A DNA stretch of 5,727 bases from Thermoleophilaceae bacterium (GTDB taxonomy: Bacteria > Actinomycetota > Thermoleophilia > Solirubrobacterales > Thermoleophilaceae). Under the pieces are notes generated by a model. It made no database searches and had not been told where the DNA came from. It was given only the letters and a program-made list of their open reading frames with translations. Made by a program: the position numbers and the translations under genes. The first letter of the stretch is position 1; each line of letters opens with the position of its first letter. Below are positions 1 to 5,617 of the stretch, piece after piece. The DNA is taken from positions 1-5,727 of the forward strand of contig JACCYP010000270.1 of NCBI GenBank assembly GCA_013696425.1. The letters are read 5' to 3'.

Positions 1-1
1 G

Positions 2-190
2 GAGCCCGCAGCCGAGGAGGCGCCCGCAGCCGAGGCCCCTGCAGCCGAGGAGGAGCCCGCAGCCGAGGGGGAGCCCGCAGCCGAGGCCCCTGCAGCCGAG
101 GAGCCCGCAGCCGAGGAGCCCGCACCCGAGGCGCCTGCAGCCGAGGAGCCCGCACCCGAGGCGCCCGCACCCGCCGAGCCCGAGGCTCCC
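2..190 (+). repeat. 15-bp tandem repeat coding for xPAAE pentapeptides
   Basis: The stretch consists of about a dozen head-to-tail copies of a 15-bp unit of the type GAGCCCGCAGCCGAG, encoding E-P-A-A-E. Units begin at 2, 17, 35, 50, 68, 86, 101, 116, 131, 146, 161 and 176. Those at 17, 50 and 68 carry one extra codon (18 bp). Variants replace the first codon with GCC or GCG (Ala) and the fourth with CCC (Pro); the last two units are degenerate. All length differences are multiples of three, so the rpsI frame is kept. The array continues past the left edge, so its full copy number is unknown. Direct adjacency without unique spacers rules out a CRISPR array. Confidence 0.93.
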
Positions 191-886
191 GCGGAGACCG
201 AGGTGGTCCCCGACGCGGCCGAATCCGCCTCGCAGGGCGACGAGCTCGAGGAAGCGCTGCCCGCGCCGCAGGACGGGCCAGCAGAGGAGGCCCCCGCCCC
301 CGCTGCAAAGGACGAGAAGCCCAAGGGTGACGTGATCCCCGGCGCCCACCTCGAACCTGATCTCGTGCTCGAGCCGGCGCCCGTCGCCGCGGAGGATCAG
401 TACGACCAGTACGCCCCCGGCGAAGAGGGCGAGGCTGCGCCCGCCGGCGAGGAGGCGGCCCCCGCCGCCGAGACCCGTACTCCGCTCGACCTCGCCGCCG
501 ACGCCCGGTATCAGGCCACGGGCAAGCGCAAGACCTCCGTGGCCCGCGTGATCCTGCGCCCCGGCAGCGGTAGCTACACCGTGAACGGCAAGCCGCTCGA
601 GCAGTACTTCCCGCGCCAGACGCTGCAGAAGGACATCCGCCGCCCGCTCGAGACGGCCGGCTACGAGACCCGCATGGACGTGGTGGCGAAGATCCACGGT
701 GGCGGCGTTTCGGCCCAGGCCGGCGCACTGCGCCACGGTGTTGCCCGCGCCCTGATCGATGCCGATCCAGGCCTGCGCATCGAGCTGAAGCGCGAAGGAT
801 TCCTGACGCGCGACGCGCGCGCCAAGGAGCGCAAGAAGGCTGGCCTCAAGAAGGCCCGCAAGCGGCCGCAGTTCTCCAAGCGCTAG
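2..886 (+). CDS. rpsI: 30S ribosomal protein S9 with long Ala/Pro/Glu-rich N-terminal extension (5' partial)
   Basis: S9 is a small-subunit protein of the 30S head whose C-terminal tail reaches toward the P-site tRNA. The S9 domain is encoded from about position 509 to the stop. It shows the entry motif TGKRKTSVARV, then VNGKPLEQYFPR, a glycine-rich segment IHGGGVSAQAGALRHGVARAL, the GFLTRD motif, and the basic tail ending in PQFSKR. That is about 125 residues, the usual size of the family. Ahead of it lies at least 169 residues of low-complexity Ala/Pro/Glu sequence (xPAAE pentapeptides, then a less regular acidic part with DQYDQY). The frame is open to the left edge with no stop, so the true start is outside the window. 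GTG codons at 203, 332 and 365 are in frame, but the repeat-coding frame upstream makes internal starts less likely. glmM follows after 12 bp in the same frame. Product identity is certain; extension length and start are not. Fusion to an upstream gene such as rplM cannot be excluded. Confidence 0.93.
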   Translation, partial: EPAAEEAPAAEAPAAEEEPAAEGEPAAEAPAAEEPAAEEPAPEAPAAEEPAPEAPAPAEPEAPAETEVVPDAAESASQGDELEEALPAPQDGPAEEAPAPAAKDEKPKGDVIPGAHLEPDLVLEPAPVAAEDQYDQYAPGEEGEAAPAGEEAAPAAETRTPLDLAADARYQATGKRKTSVARVILRPGSGSYTVNGKPLEQYFPRQTLQKDIRRPLETAGYETRMDVVAKIHGGGVSAQAGALRHGVARALIDADPGLRIELKREGFLTRDARAKERKKAGLKKARKRPQFSKR

Positions 887-893
887 GCGCTAG
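880..893 (+). repeat. 7-bp tandem duplication over the rpsI stop codon
   Basis: GCGCTAG occurs twice back to back (880-886 and 887-893) and is followed by AGCGCT (894-899). The first copy supplies the rpsI stop TAG at 884-886. The second TAG is out of frame. The short self-complementary pieces (GCGCT/AGCGC) could form only tiny hairpins with 2-base loops, so no terminator is claimed. The repeat fills most of the gap between rpsI and glmM. Confidence 0.7.
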
Positions 894-898
894 AGCGC

Positions 899-2215
899 TT
901 GGCCGCCCTCCGGCTGTTCGGCACGGACGGCGTCCGTGGCGTAGCGGGCGATTTCCTGACGGCCGACCTGGCGCTGGCGCTCGGCCGCGCGGCGGCGGAG
1001 GTATCGCCCGTTGCCGCCCCGCAGGCGCTGATCGTGCGCGACACCCGCGAGTCGGGCGAGATGCTCGAGGCCGCGCTCGCCGCAGGTGTCGCCGCGGGCG
1101 GGGGGCACGCGCTGCTCGGCGGCGTGCTGCCCACTCCGGGCGCCGCGCTGCTCCTGCGCCGGTACGGCTTCGACCTCGCCGTCGTCGTCTCCGCATCGCA
1201 CAACCCCTACCGGGACAACGGCATCAAGTTCTTCGGGCCCGACGGGATGAAGATCTCGGATGAGGCCGAGAGCGAGATCGAACGGCTCGTGTCGGAGCCC
1301 GCCCAGGCCGAGGTGCCGGGGCGCGTGCGCGAGTTCCACGGCGCCGGGGGGGACTACCTACGCGAGCTCGAGTCGCGCTTCACCGAGCTCGACCTCTCCG
1401 GCAAGCGGATTGCGCTCGATTGTGCGAACGGCGCCACCTACCGCGTGGCCCCCGAGATCTTCCGGCGCCTGAAGGCCGACATCGAGGTGATCGCGGCCTC
1501 GCCCGACGGGCGCAACATCAACGAGGGCTGCGGCTCGACTCACCTCGAAGGGTTGATCGAACTCGTGCGCGGGGGCGGTTTCGACGCGGGCTTCGGCTTC
1601 GACGGGGATGGCGACCGCGTGCTGGCCGTCGATCGCGAGGGAGCCGTGGTGGACGGCGATGAGCTGATCGCCCTCGCGGCCCTGCACCTTCGGAAGGCGG
1701 GCCGCCTGCCCGGCGGCGGCGTGGCCGTGACGGTGATGACCAACTACGGCTTCCACAGCGCGATGGCGGGCGCCGGGATCGAGGTCGCCACCACCCCGGT
1801 GGGGGACCGCAGCGTGCTGGCCGAGCTGATGAGGCGCGGTTGGGCGCTCGGCGGCGAGCAATCGGGCCACATCATCGACACCGGCTTCGTGCCCTCGGGT
1901 GACGGCGTGGCCGCGGCGCTGCTCACGCTCGAGGCCCTGGGGGACGGCGACCTGGCAAATCGGGGTGCGATGGAGAAGCTGCCTCAGACGCTCGTGAACG
2001 TGACCGTCGCCGACCGCGAAGCCGTGAAAGCCGCCGACGCCGTCTGGAAGGCGGTCGAGGAGGAGGGGGAGAAGCTCGCGGGGCGCGGGCGGGTCCTGAT
2101 CCGGCCGAGCGGCACCGAGCCCGTCGTCCGGGTGATGGTCGAGGCCCCCGACGAGGACGAGGCGGCCGAAGTGACCGACCGCCTAGTCGCCCTCGTCGAA
2201 CGCGAGCTCGGCTAG
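899..2215 (+). CDS. glmM: Phosphoglucosamine mutase GlmM
   Basis: GlmM interconverts glucosamine-6-phosphate and glucosamine-1-phosphate in the cytoplasm, using a phosphoserine intermediate and Mg2+. This supplies GlmU for UDP-GlcNAc synthesis. The four motifs of the alpha-D-phosphohexomutase family are intact and in order: FGTDGVRG at residues 7-14, the catalytic loop SASHNP with Ser100 as the expected phosphorylated serine, the metal loop DGDGDR at 235-240 (Asp235, 237, 239), the sugar-binding GEQSGH at 319-324, and the phosphate-binding RPSGTEP at 402-408. The length of 438 residues is close to the usual 445 or so. The start is TTG at 899: it is the only ATG/GTG/TTG between the in-frame rpsI stop (884-886) and the FGTDG motif. 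No clear Shine-Dalgarno precedes it, so translation is probably coupled to rpsI, 12 bp upstream. The 3' end overlaps the opposing SnoaL-like gene by 33 bp. Function is assigned with high confidence. Confidence 0.97.
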   Translation: MAALRLFGTDGVRGVAGDFLTADLALALGRAAAEVSPVAAPQALIVRDTRESGEMLEAALAAGVAAGGGHALLGGVLPTPGAALLLRRYGFDLAVVVSASHNPYRDNGIKFFGPDGMKISDEAESEIERLVSEPAQAEVPGRVREFHGAGGDYLRELESRFTELDLSGKRIALDCANGATYRVAPEIFRRLKADIEVIAASPDGRNINEGCGSTHLEGLIELVRGGGFDAGFGFDGDGDRVLAVDREGAVVDGDELIALAALHLRKAGRLPGGGVAVTVMTNYGFHSAMAGAGIEVATTPVGDRSVLAELMRRGWALGGEQSGHIIDTGFVPSGDGVAAALLTLEALGDGDLANRGAMEKLPQTLVNVTVADREAVKAADAVWKAVEEEGEKLAGRGRVLIRPSGTEPVVRVMVEAPDEDEAAEVTDRLVALVERELG

Positions 2216-2590
2216 CGCCTCCTCGAGCGTCGGGTACATGTCGACGCGCACGATCTTCGGGCCGCGGAAGGTCCACGCGAGGGTGTGCTCGAAGCGCGTT
2301 GCCACGCCGCTGCGCTTCGCGATGTTCTCCTGCTTGAACGTGGTCACGACCACGTTGTCGACCTCACGCAGCCCGACGAGCTCGAAGTCGATGCTCTCCC
2401 ATGCCTCGAGCCAGTTGCGCCAGAACTCGCCGACGCCGTCGGGCCCGACGTAGACACCCGCGTTGTCAACGAGGCCCGACCGGCTTGAATCCCAGACCAC
2501 ACGCGGGTCGTAGGTGGCCCACGCCGTGTCTGAGCGGCGCTCCACGAACTCCTCGATGATGCGCCGGACGATCTCCCCCCGCTTTGACAC
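2183..2590 (-). CDS. SnoaL/NTF2-like family protein of unknown function
   Basis: The product is a 135-residue soluble protein with the look of the SnoaL-like (NTF2 cone-fold) family. It has an N-terminal helix EIVRRIIEEFVERR (residues 6-19), then a 'YDPRVVWD' strand (27-34), a 'GPDGVGEFWRNWLEAWESIDFEL' middle with the typical Trp-rich helix (49-71), a 'VDNVVVTTFKQ' strand (77-87), and a C-terminal SGVATRFEH-TLAWTFRG-KIVRVDMYPTLEEAL ending (94-126). Members range from polyketide cyclases to isomerases and proteins with no known reaction. I see no catalytic residues that would narrow it down, so no substrate is proposed. The GTG start at 2590 is chosen because it gives the typical family beginning; no Shine-Dalgarno is visible before it. 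It lies 36 bp after the stop of the secreted-protein gene on the same strand and could be co-transcribed with it. Its last ten codons and stop overlap the glmM 3' end in antisense. Confidence 0.85.
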   Translation of the reverse strand: MSKRGEIVRRIIEEFVERRSDTAWATYDPRVVWDSSRSGLVDNAGVYVGPDGVGEFWRNWLEAWESIDFELVGLREVDNVVVTTFKQENIAKRSGVATRFEHTLAWTFRGPKIVRVDMYPTLEEALAELAFDEGD

Positions 2591-2626
2591 GGGAGGAGTA
2601 TCGCCCAGCGAATCGGTCGATGCGCC

Positions 2627-3412
2627 TTAGTCCGACACGCAGCGGAACGGAGCCGCGGTACCGATCGGCACCGCGGCCGGGTTGCCCGCCGAGTTGATCG
2701 CCGTCACCTCGAAGGCCGCACCGTTCTGGTAGACGGACTCCGTGAGCTCCGAGTCGGCGAGCGCGACGCCCGCGGCACGGGCGGCGATCAGCTCGGAGAC
2801 CAGCGGAAGCCGGCGGTTTGCTGCGCCGCACACCTGCGCGGCACCTGCGAACGCCGCGGCGGGCCGCGGCGTGCTTTCGACACACGAACCCACGCCCGTG
2901 TTGGCCGTGCCCGTCGGGCAGTTGCCGCCCGCGCGCGTCGACTGCGCCAGCTCGGCGGCACCCTGGCCGTCGACCTGGTCGGCGTTCAGGCCGGTGGCCA
3001 CGCCCGTAGCGTTCGTGGTGAACGGCTTGGCGTTGACACCGCCCGCGGCCTCGATCCGGCCCGCAGTGTTGCCCTTCCGCGTGCGGAAGAAGAAGCCGAG
3101 ACCGGTGTTCAGGTTGTCCGCGTTCACACACGACTCCGTGTTCGGAGCGCTGCGGCAACCGTAGATCGCTCCGCCGCCGTCGCCGACCTGCTTGTTCGAT
3201 AGGCGCATGGAGTAGCCGGTTGAAACCGTCACCAGGCCGCTTTCACCGCGCGAGCGGTTGCGCACCTGGATCTGGAGTGGATCCCCCTTCTTGTTGCCCG
3301 CGGCCTTGGCCGTGGGCCCGTCGTCGTTGTTCGCTGCACTCACTACCACTGGGGTGACGAGCGCGCTGAGCACTGCCGCAGCCGTCACCAGATAATGCCC
3401 CTTGAGATTCAT
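2627..3412 (-). CDS. Secreted protein with NADxVDG motif and DUF1566-like C-terminus
   Basis: The product is a 261-residue protein, exported by its sequence. It has a short N-terminus with Lys4, a hydrophobic core at about residues 8-25, and a likely signal peptidase I site around VSA-A (residues 24-27). Then follow a charged Lys/Asn/Asp linker (28-44), a region rich in Gly/Ser/Thr (45-135), the motif LNADQVDG at 142-149, and a C-terminal part with Cys195, the motif RRLPLVSEL at 200-208 and the ending PFRCVSD. The motif NADxVDG recurs in secreted and tail-fibre-like proteins. The 'RLP-x2-EL ... FRC' pattern recalls the DUF1566/Lcl-type C-terminal domain, but this is a motif impression only. 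Six cysteines (86, 95, 165, 177, 195, 258) remain in the mature part and could form three disulfides. The start is well supported by a GGAGG 8 nt upstream. It diverges from glmS across 85 bp. Role unknown; an envelope or surface function is inferred from export alone. Confidence 0.85.
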   Translation of the reverse strand: MNLKGHYLVTAAAVLSALVTPVVVSAANNDDGPTAKAAGNKKGDPLQIQVRNRSRGESGLVTVSTGYSMRLSNKQVGDGGGAIYGCRSAPNTESCVNADNLNTGLGFFFRTRKGNTAGRIEAAGGVNAKPFTTNATGVATGLNADQVDGQGAAELAQSTRAGGNCPTGTANTGVGSCVESTPRPAAAFAGAAQVCGAANRRLPLVSELIAARAAGVALADSELTESVYQNGAAFEVTAINSAGNPAAVPIGTAAPFRCVSD

Positions 3413-3420
3413 TTCCCGTT

Positions 3421-3425
3421 CCTCC
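3421..3425 (-). promoter_or_regulatory. Shine-Dalgarno site of the secreted-protein gene
   Basis: Read on the minus strand, this is GGAGG with 8 nt between it and the ATG at 3412-3410. It is the only strong ribosome binding site in the window and fixes the start of the secreted protein. The other complete genes here have weak or no such site. Confidence 0.82.
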
Positions 3426-3476
3426 CGGGGTTCGGGTTCGATGCTCGCAACACGCCAAAGCGGGGCACGGTTGCGG

Positions 3477-3485
3477 TGCTACGTT
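3477..3485 (+). promoter_or_regulatory. Candidate extended -10 promoter element for glmS
   Basis: TGCTACGTT fits the extended -10 pattern TGnTAnnnT. A transcript starting about 7 nt downstream would begin only a few bases before the glmS ATG at 3498, which agrees with the absence of any Shine-Dalgarno there. No convincing -35 hexamer is seen 17 nt upstream. The whole 85-bp divergent region (3413-3497) is too short for a glmS ribozyme or a large riboswitch, and no other operator is evident. The call rests on a short degenerate pattern. Confidence 0.25.
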
Positions 3486-3497
3486 GCTTGATCTCTT

Positions 3498-5141
3498 ATG
3501 TGCGGAATCGTCGGATACGTAGGCGGTCGTCCGTGCCGGGACCTCCTGCTCGCTGGCCTCGAGAAGCTCGAGTACCGCGGATATGACTCTGCCGGCCTGT
3601 CCCTGCTCGCCGACGGCGAGATCGAGTCTGTGCGCGCGGTCGGCAACCTCGCGCACCTGCGCGAGGCCGTGGAGGCCGACGGCGAGCCCGGCGGCGTCGC
3701 CACGCTCGCGCCAGAGGCCACGACCGGTATCGCCCACACCCGCTGGGCCACCCACGGCCGGGTGACCGAGCAAAACGCACATCCCCACGACGACACCGCC
3801 GGCGACGTTCACATCGTGCTGAACGGGATCGTCGAGAACTACGTCGAGCTGCGCGACCGTCTCGTGGCGGCCGGCGCCGACTACACCTCCGACACCGACG
3901 CCGAGGTGGTGGCCCACCTCATCGCCCACCACCACGACGGCGAGATCGTGGTGCTGCGCAGCGGCGGCGTCGACTTCATCGATCCGGACGGCAACTCGAT
4001 CGAGCGTGAGGTTGAGGATGTGGACTGGGACGAGGAGGCCGCCGAGAAGGGCGGCTACGAGACCTTCATGCTCAAGGAGATCCACGAACAGCCGGATGCC
4101 GTGGCGGACACCGTCTCCGACCGCGCCCCCGGCGACGAGGTGATCCTCGACGACGCGGGCTTCGACGACGAGTTCCTGCGCAACCTGCGCCGGATCGTGA
4201 TCGTGGCCTGTGGCACCAGCTACCACGCCGGCCTCGTGGGCCGCTACGCGATCGAGCACTGGGCGCGGGTGCCCGTCGAGATGGACGTGGCCTCCGAGTA
4301 CCGCTACCGCGACCCGGTGGTGGACGAGAACGACCTCGTGATCGGCATCACCCAGTCCGGCGAGACCGCCGACACGCTCGCCGCCATGCGCCTCGCGCGC
4401 AAGAACGGCGCGCGGGTGCTCGCGATCACGAATGTGATGGGCAGCCAGGCCACGCGCGACTCCGACGGGGTGCTCTACACGAGGGCGGGGCTCGAGATCG
4501 GCGTCGCGGCAACGAAGACCTACGTGTCCCAGGTGATCTCGATGTACCTGCTCGGCCTGAAGCTCGCCCAGGTGCGCGGCACGCTCGAGCCGGAGTTGCG
4601 CAGCAGGCTGATCTCAGAGCTGAAGGCGCTCCCGAACCAGATGAGCCGGATGATCGAGACAGTCGAGGAGCCGGTGCGCAAGATTGCGGAGCACTGGCAG
4701 AGCTCGGAGTTCTTCCTCTACCTCGGCCGCCACGTCGGTCTGCCGGTGGCGCTCGAGGGGGCGCTCAAGCTCAAGGAGATCTCCTACATCCCGACCGACG
4801 CGTACGCCGCCGGGGAGATGAAGCACGGTCCGATCGCCCTCCTCGACGAGAGGACGCCTGTCGTCTGTGTGGCCACGCGCATGCCGATCCTCGACAAGGT
4901 GCTCTCGAACGTGGCCGAGGTCCGGGCGCGCGGTGCGCACGTGATCGCCGTCGCAACCGAGGGAGACACCGAGGTCGAGCAGAACGCCGAGGAGGTCATC
5001 TACGTGCCCGCCACCGACTGGCTGCTCCAGCCGGTGCTTGCAATCGTCCCGCTCCAGCTGCTCGCCTACTACATCGCCCGTGCACGCGGCCTGAACGTGG
5101 ACCAGCCGCGCAACCTCGCGAAGACGGTTACGGTCGAGTAG
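3498..5141 (+). CDS. glmS: Glutamine-fructose-6-phosphate aminotransferase GlmS with shortened glutaminase domain
   Basis: GlmS makes glucosamine-6-phosphate from fructose-6-phosphate and glutamine, the first step toward UDP-GlcNAc. The N-terminal Ntn glutaminase half shows the nucleophile Cys2 in MCGIVGYVG, YRGYDSAG (26-33), HTRWATHG (80-87), NGIVEN (109-114) and SDTDAEV (131-137). The isomerase half has two SIS domains with CGTSYHAG (238-245), TQSGETADT (285-293; Thr285 where E. coli has Ser347), EIGVAATKT (333-341), EGALKLKEISY (420-430), MKHGP (441-445) and the end DQPRNLAKTVTVE with Lys542. The length is 547 against about 609 in E. coli. The loss falls at residues 143-147: HLI is followed directly by HHHDGEIVVL, although about 70 residues, including the usual GAYA, SPLVIG and ASD strands, belong in between. 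The reading frame is intact. The SIS half looks functional; glutamine hydrolysis is doubtful. The start at ATG 3498 is fixed by the required Cys2. No Shine-Dalgarno is seen. Confidence 0.95.
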   Translation: MCGIVGYVGGRPCRDLLLAGLEKLEYRGYDSAGLSLLADGEIESVRAVGNLAHLREAVEADGEPGGVATLAPEATTGIAHTRWATHGRVTEQNAHPHDDTAGDVHIVLNGIVENYVELRDRLVAAGADYTSDTDAEVVAHLIAHHHDGEIVVLRSGGVDFIDPDGNSIEREVEDVDWDEEAAEKGGYETFMLKEIHEQPDAVADTVSDRAPGDEVILDDAGFDDEFLRNLRRIVIVACGTSYHAGLVGRYAIEHWARVPVEMDVASEYRYRDPVVDENDLVIGITQSGETADTLAAMRLARKNGARVLAITNVMGSQATRDSDGVLYTRAGLEIGVAATKTYVSQVISMYLLGLKLAQVRGTLEPELRSRLISELKALPNQMSRMIETVEEPVRKIAEHWQSSEFFLYLGRHVGLPVALEGALKLKEISYIPTDAYAAGEMKHGPIALLDERTPVVCVATRMPILDKVLSNVAEVRARGAHVIAVATEGDTEVEQNAEEVIYVPATDWLLQPVLAIVPLQLLAYYIARARGLNVDQPRNLAKTVTVE

Positions 5142-5143
5142 AG

Positions 5144-5581
5144 ATGAGCGACCGCTCCGTACGCATCGCGGCCGCCGGGCTGTTCTTCGCCGCGATCCTC
5201 GTATGGGTGGCGCTCGTGCTGGCCGTGGGCGAGTCGTGCAGCTACGACTGCACGGGCAAGGGCAACCGCTACGCCTTCCTGGCGGTGGTGGTCATCACCT
5301 CGCTGCTGGTACCGATCGGCACGCTGCTCTGGGTCGCGCCCTACGGGGGCGTTGAGCGCGCGCCGATGGAGCGGCGCGGCGTGCTGCGCGTCCTGCTCGG
5401 CGCGAACGTGGGCATCTCGGCGGTCACGGCGCTGGCCGCGATCGGCATCACCGTGCTCGCCTTCCAGAGCGACGGCTCCGCGACCATCGCACTGGTCGGC
5501 GGCACCGCCGCCGTGCTGTGGATCGGCTGCGCGGCGGCGTCCCTCGCCACGCGCCGGATCAACCACCTCACCGGCGGGTGA
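5144..5581 (+). CDS. Small four-helix membrane protein of unknown function
   Basis: The product is a 145-residue hydrophobic protein that I do not recognise. Four membrane segments are apparent at about residues 8-28, 44-65, 82-106 and 114-135. A short loop after the first contains Cys32 and Cys36 (SCSYDC), which may lie outside the membrane and could form a disulfide. The loop between segments two and three is basic (ERAPMERRGVLR) and the C-terminus carries RR, so by the positive-inside rule both the second loop and the ends are probably cytoplasmic. This puts the cysteine loop outside. The ATG at 5144 lies 2 bp after the glmS stop (5139-5141). That spacing suggests translational coupling and shared transcription, though close spacing does not show a functional link. 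The long palindrome at 5618-5665 begins 36 bp after its stop. No enzyme or transporter signature is seen. Confidence 0.8.
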   Translation: MSDRSVRIAAAGLFFAAILVWVALVLAVGESCSYDCTGKGNRYAFLAVVVITSLLVPIGTLLWVAPYGGVERAPMERRGVLRVLLGANVGISAVTALAAIGITVLAFQSDGSATIALVGGTAAVLWIGCAAASLATRRINHLTGG

Positions 5582-5586
5582 GGCTC

Positions 5587-5599
5587 GCGCCTTCGGCGC
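5587..5599. other. Small perfect hairpin after the membrane-protein gene
   Basis: GCGCC and GGCGC flank a 3-base TTC loop, giving a 5-bp G/C stem that starts 5 bases after the stop. It is not followed by a T tract (CGTCTGAAAA follows), so a rho-independent terminator is not established. In DNA of this composition such short hairpins are common. Confidence 0.3.
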
Positions 5600-5617
5600 T
5601 CGTCTGAAAATGCAGCC

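Noticed and set aside
2..190. CRISPR array
   Set aside because: The units are adjacent without unique spacers, are in phase with codons, and encode a protein repeat.
203..205. GTG at 203 as the start of rpsI
   Set aside because: The same frame is open and strongly protein-like (xPAAE repeat) upstream to the window edge, and no Shine-Dalgarno precedes this GTG. The gene is better treated as 5' partial.
1358..1870. 170-codon minus-strand open frame inside glmM
   Set aside because: It is antisense to the conserved catalytic core of glmM and its product is low-complexity, with no recognisable domain.
2466..3158. 230-codon minus-strand open frame
   Set aside because: It is in another frame of the secreted-protein gene, Arg/Gly-rich, with no signal peptide or motifs, and conflicts with a gene that has a strong Shine-Dalgarno.
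3413..3497. glmS ribozyme or riboswitch upstream of glmS
   Set aside because: The gap is 85 bp, shared with a divergent gene, and lacks the ribozyme's conserved core and pairing. The known ribozyme class is mainly from Firmicutes.
3243..4259. 338-codon minus-strand open frame across glmS
   Set aside because: It is a shadow of glmS and of the secreted-protein gene on G+C-rich DNA. Its product is a His/Val/Gly-rich string without family motifs, while both real genes have clear ones.
5587..5599. Classical rho-independent terminator after the membrane-protein gene
   Set aside because: The stem is only 5 bp and no T tract follows, so it is listed only as a small hairpin.
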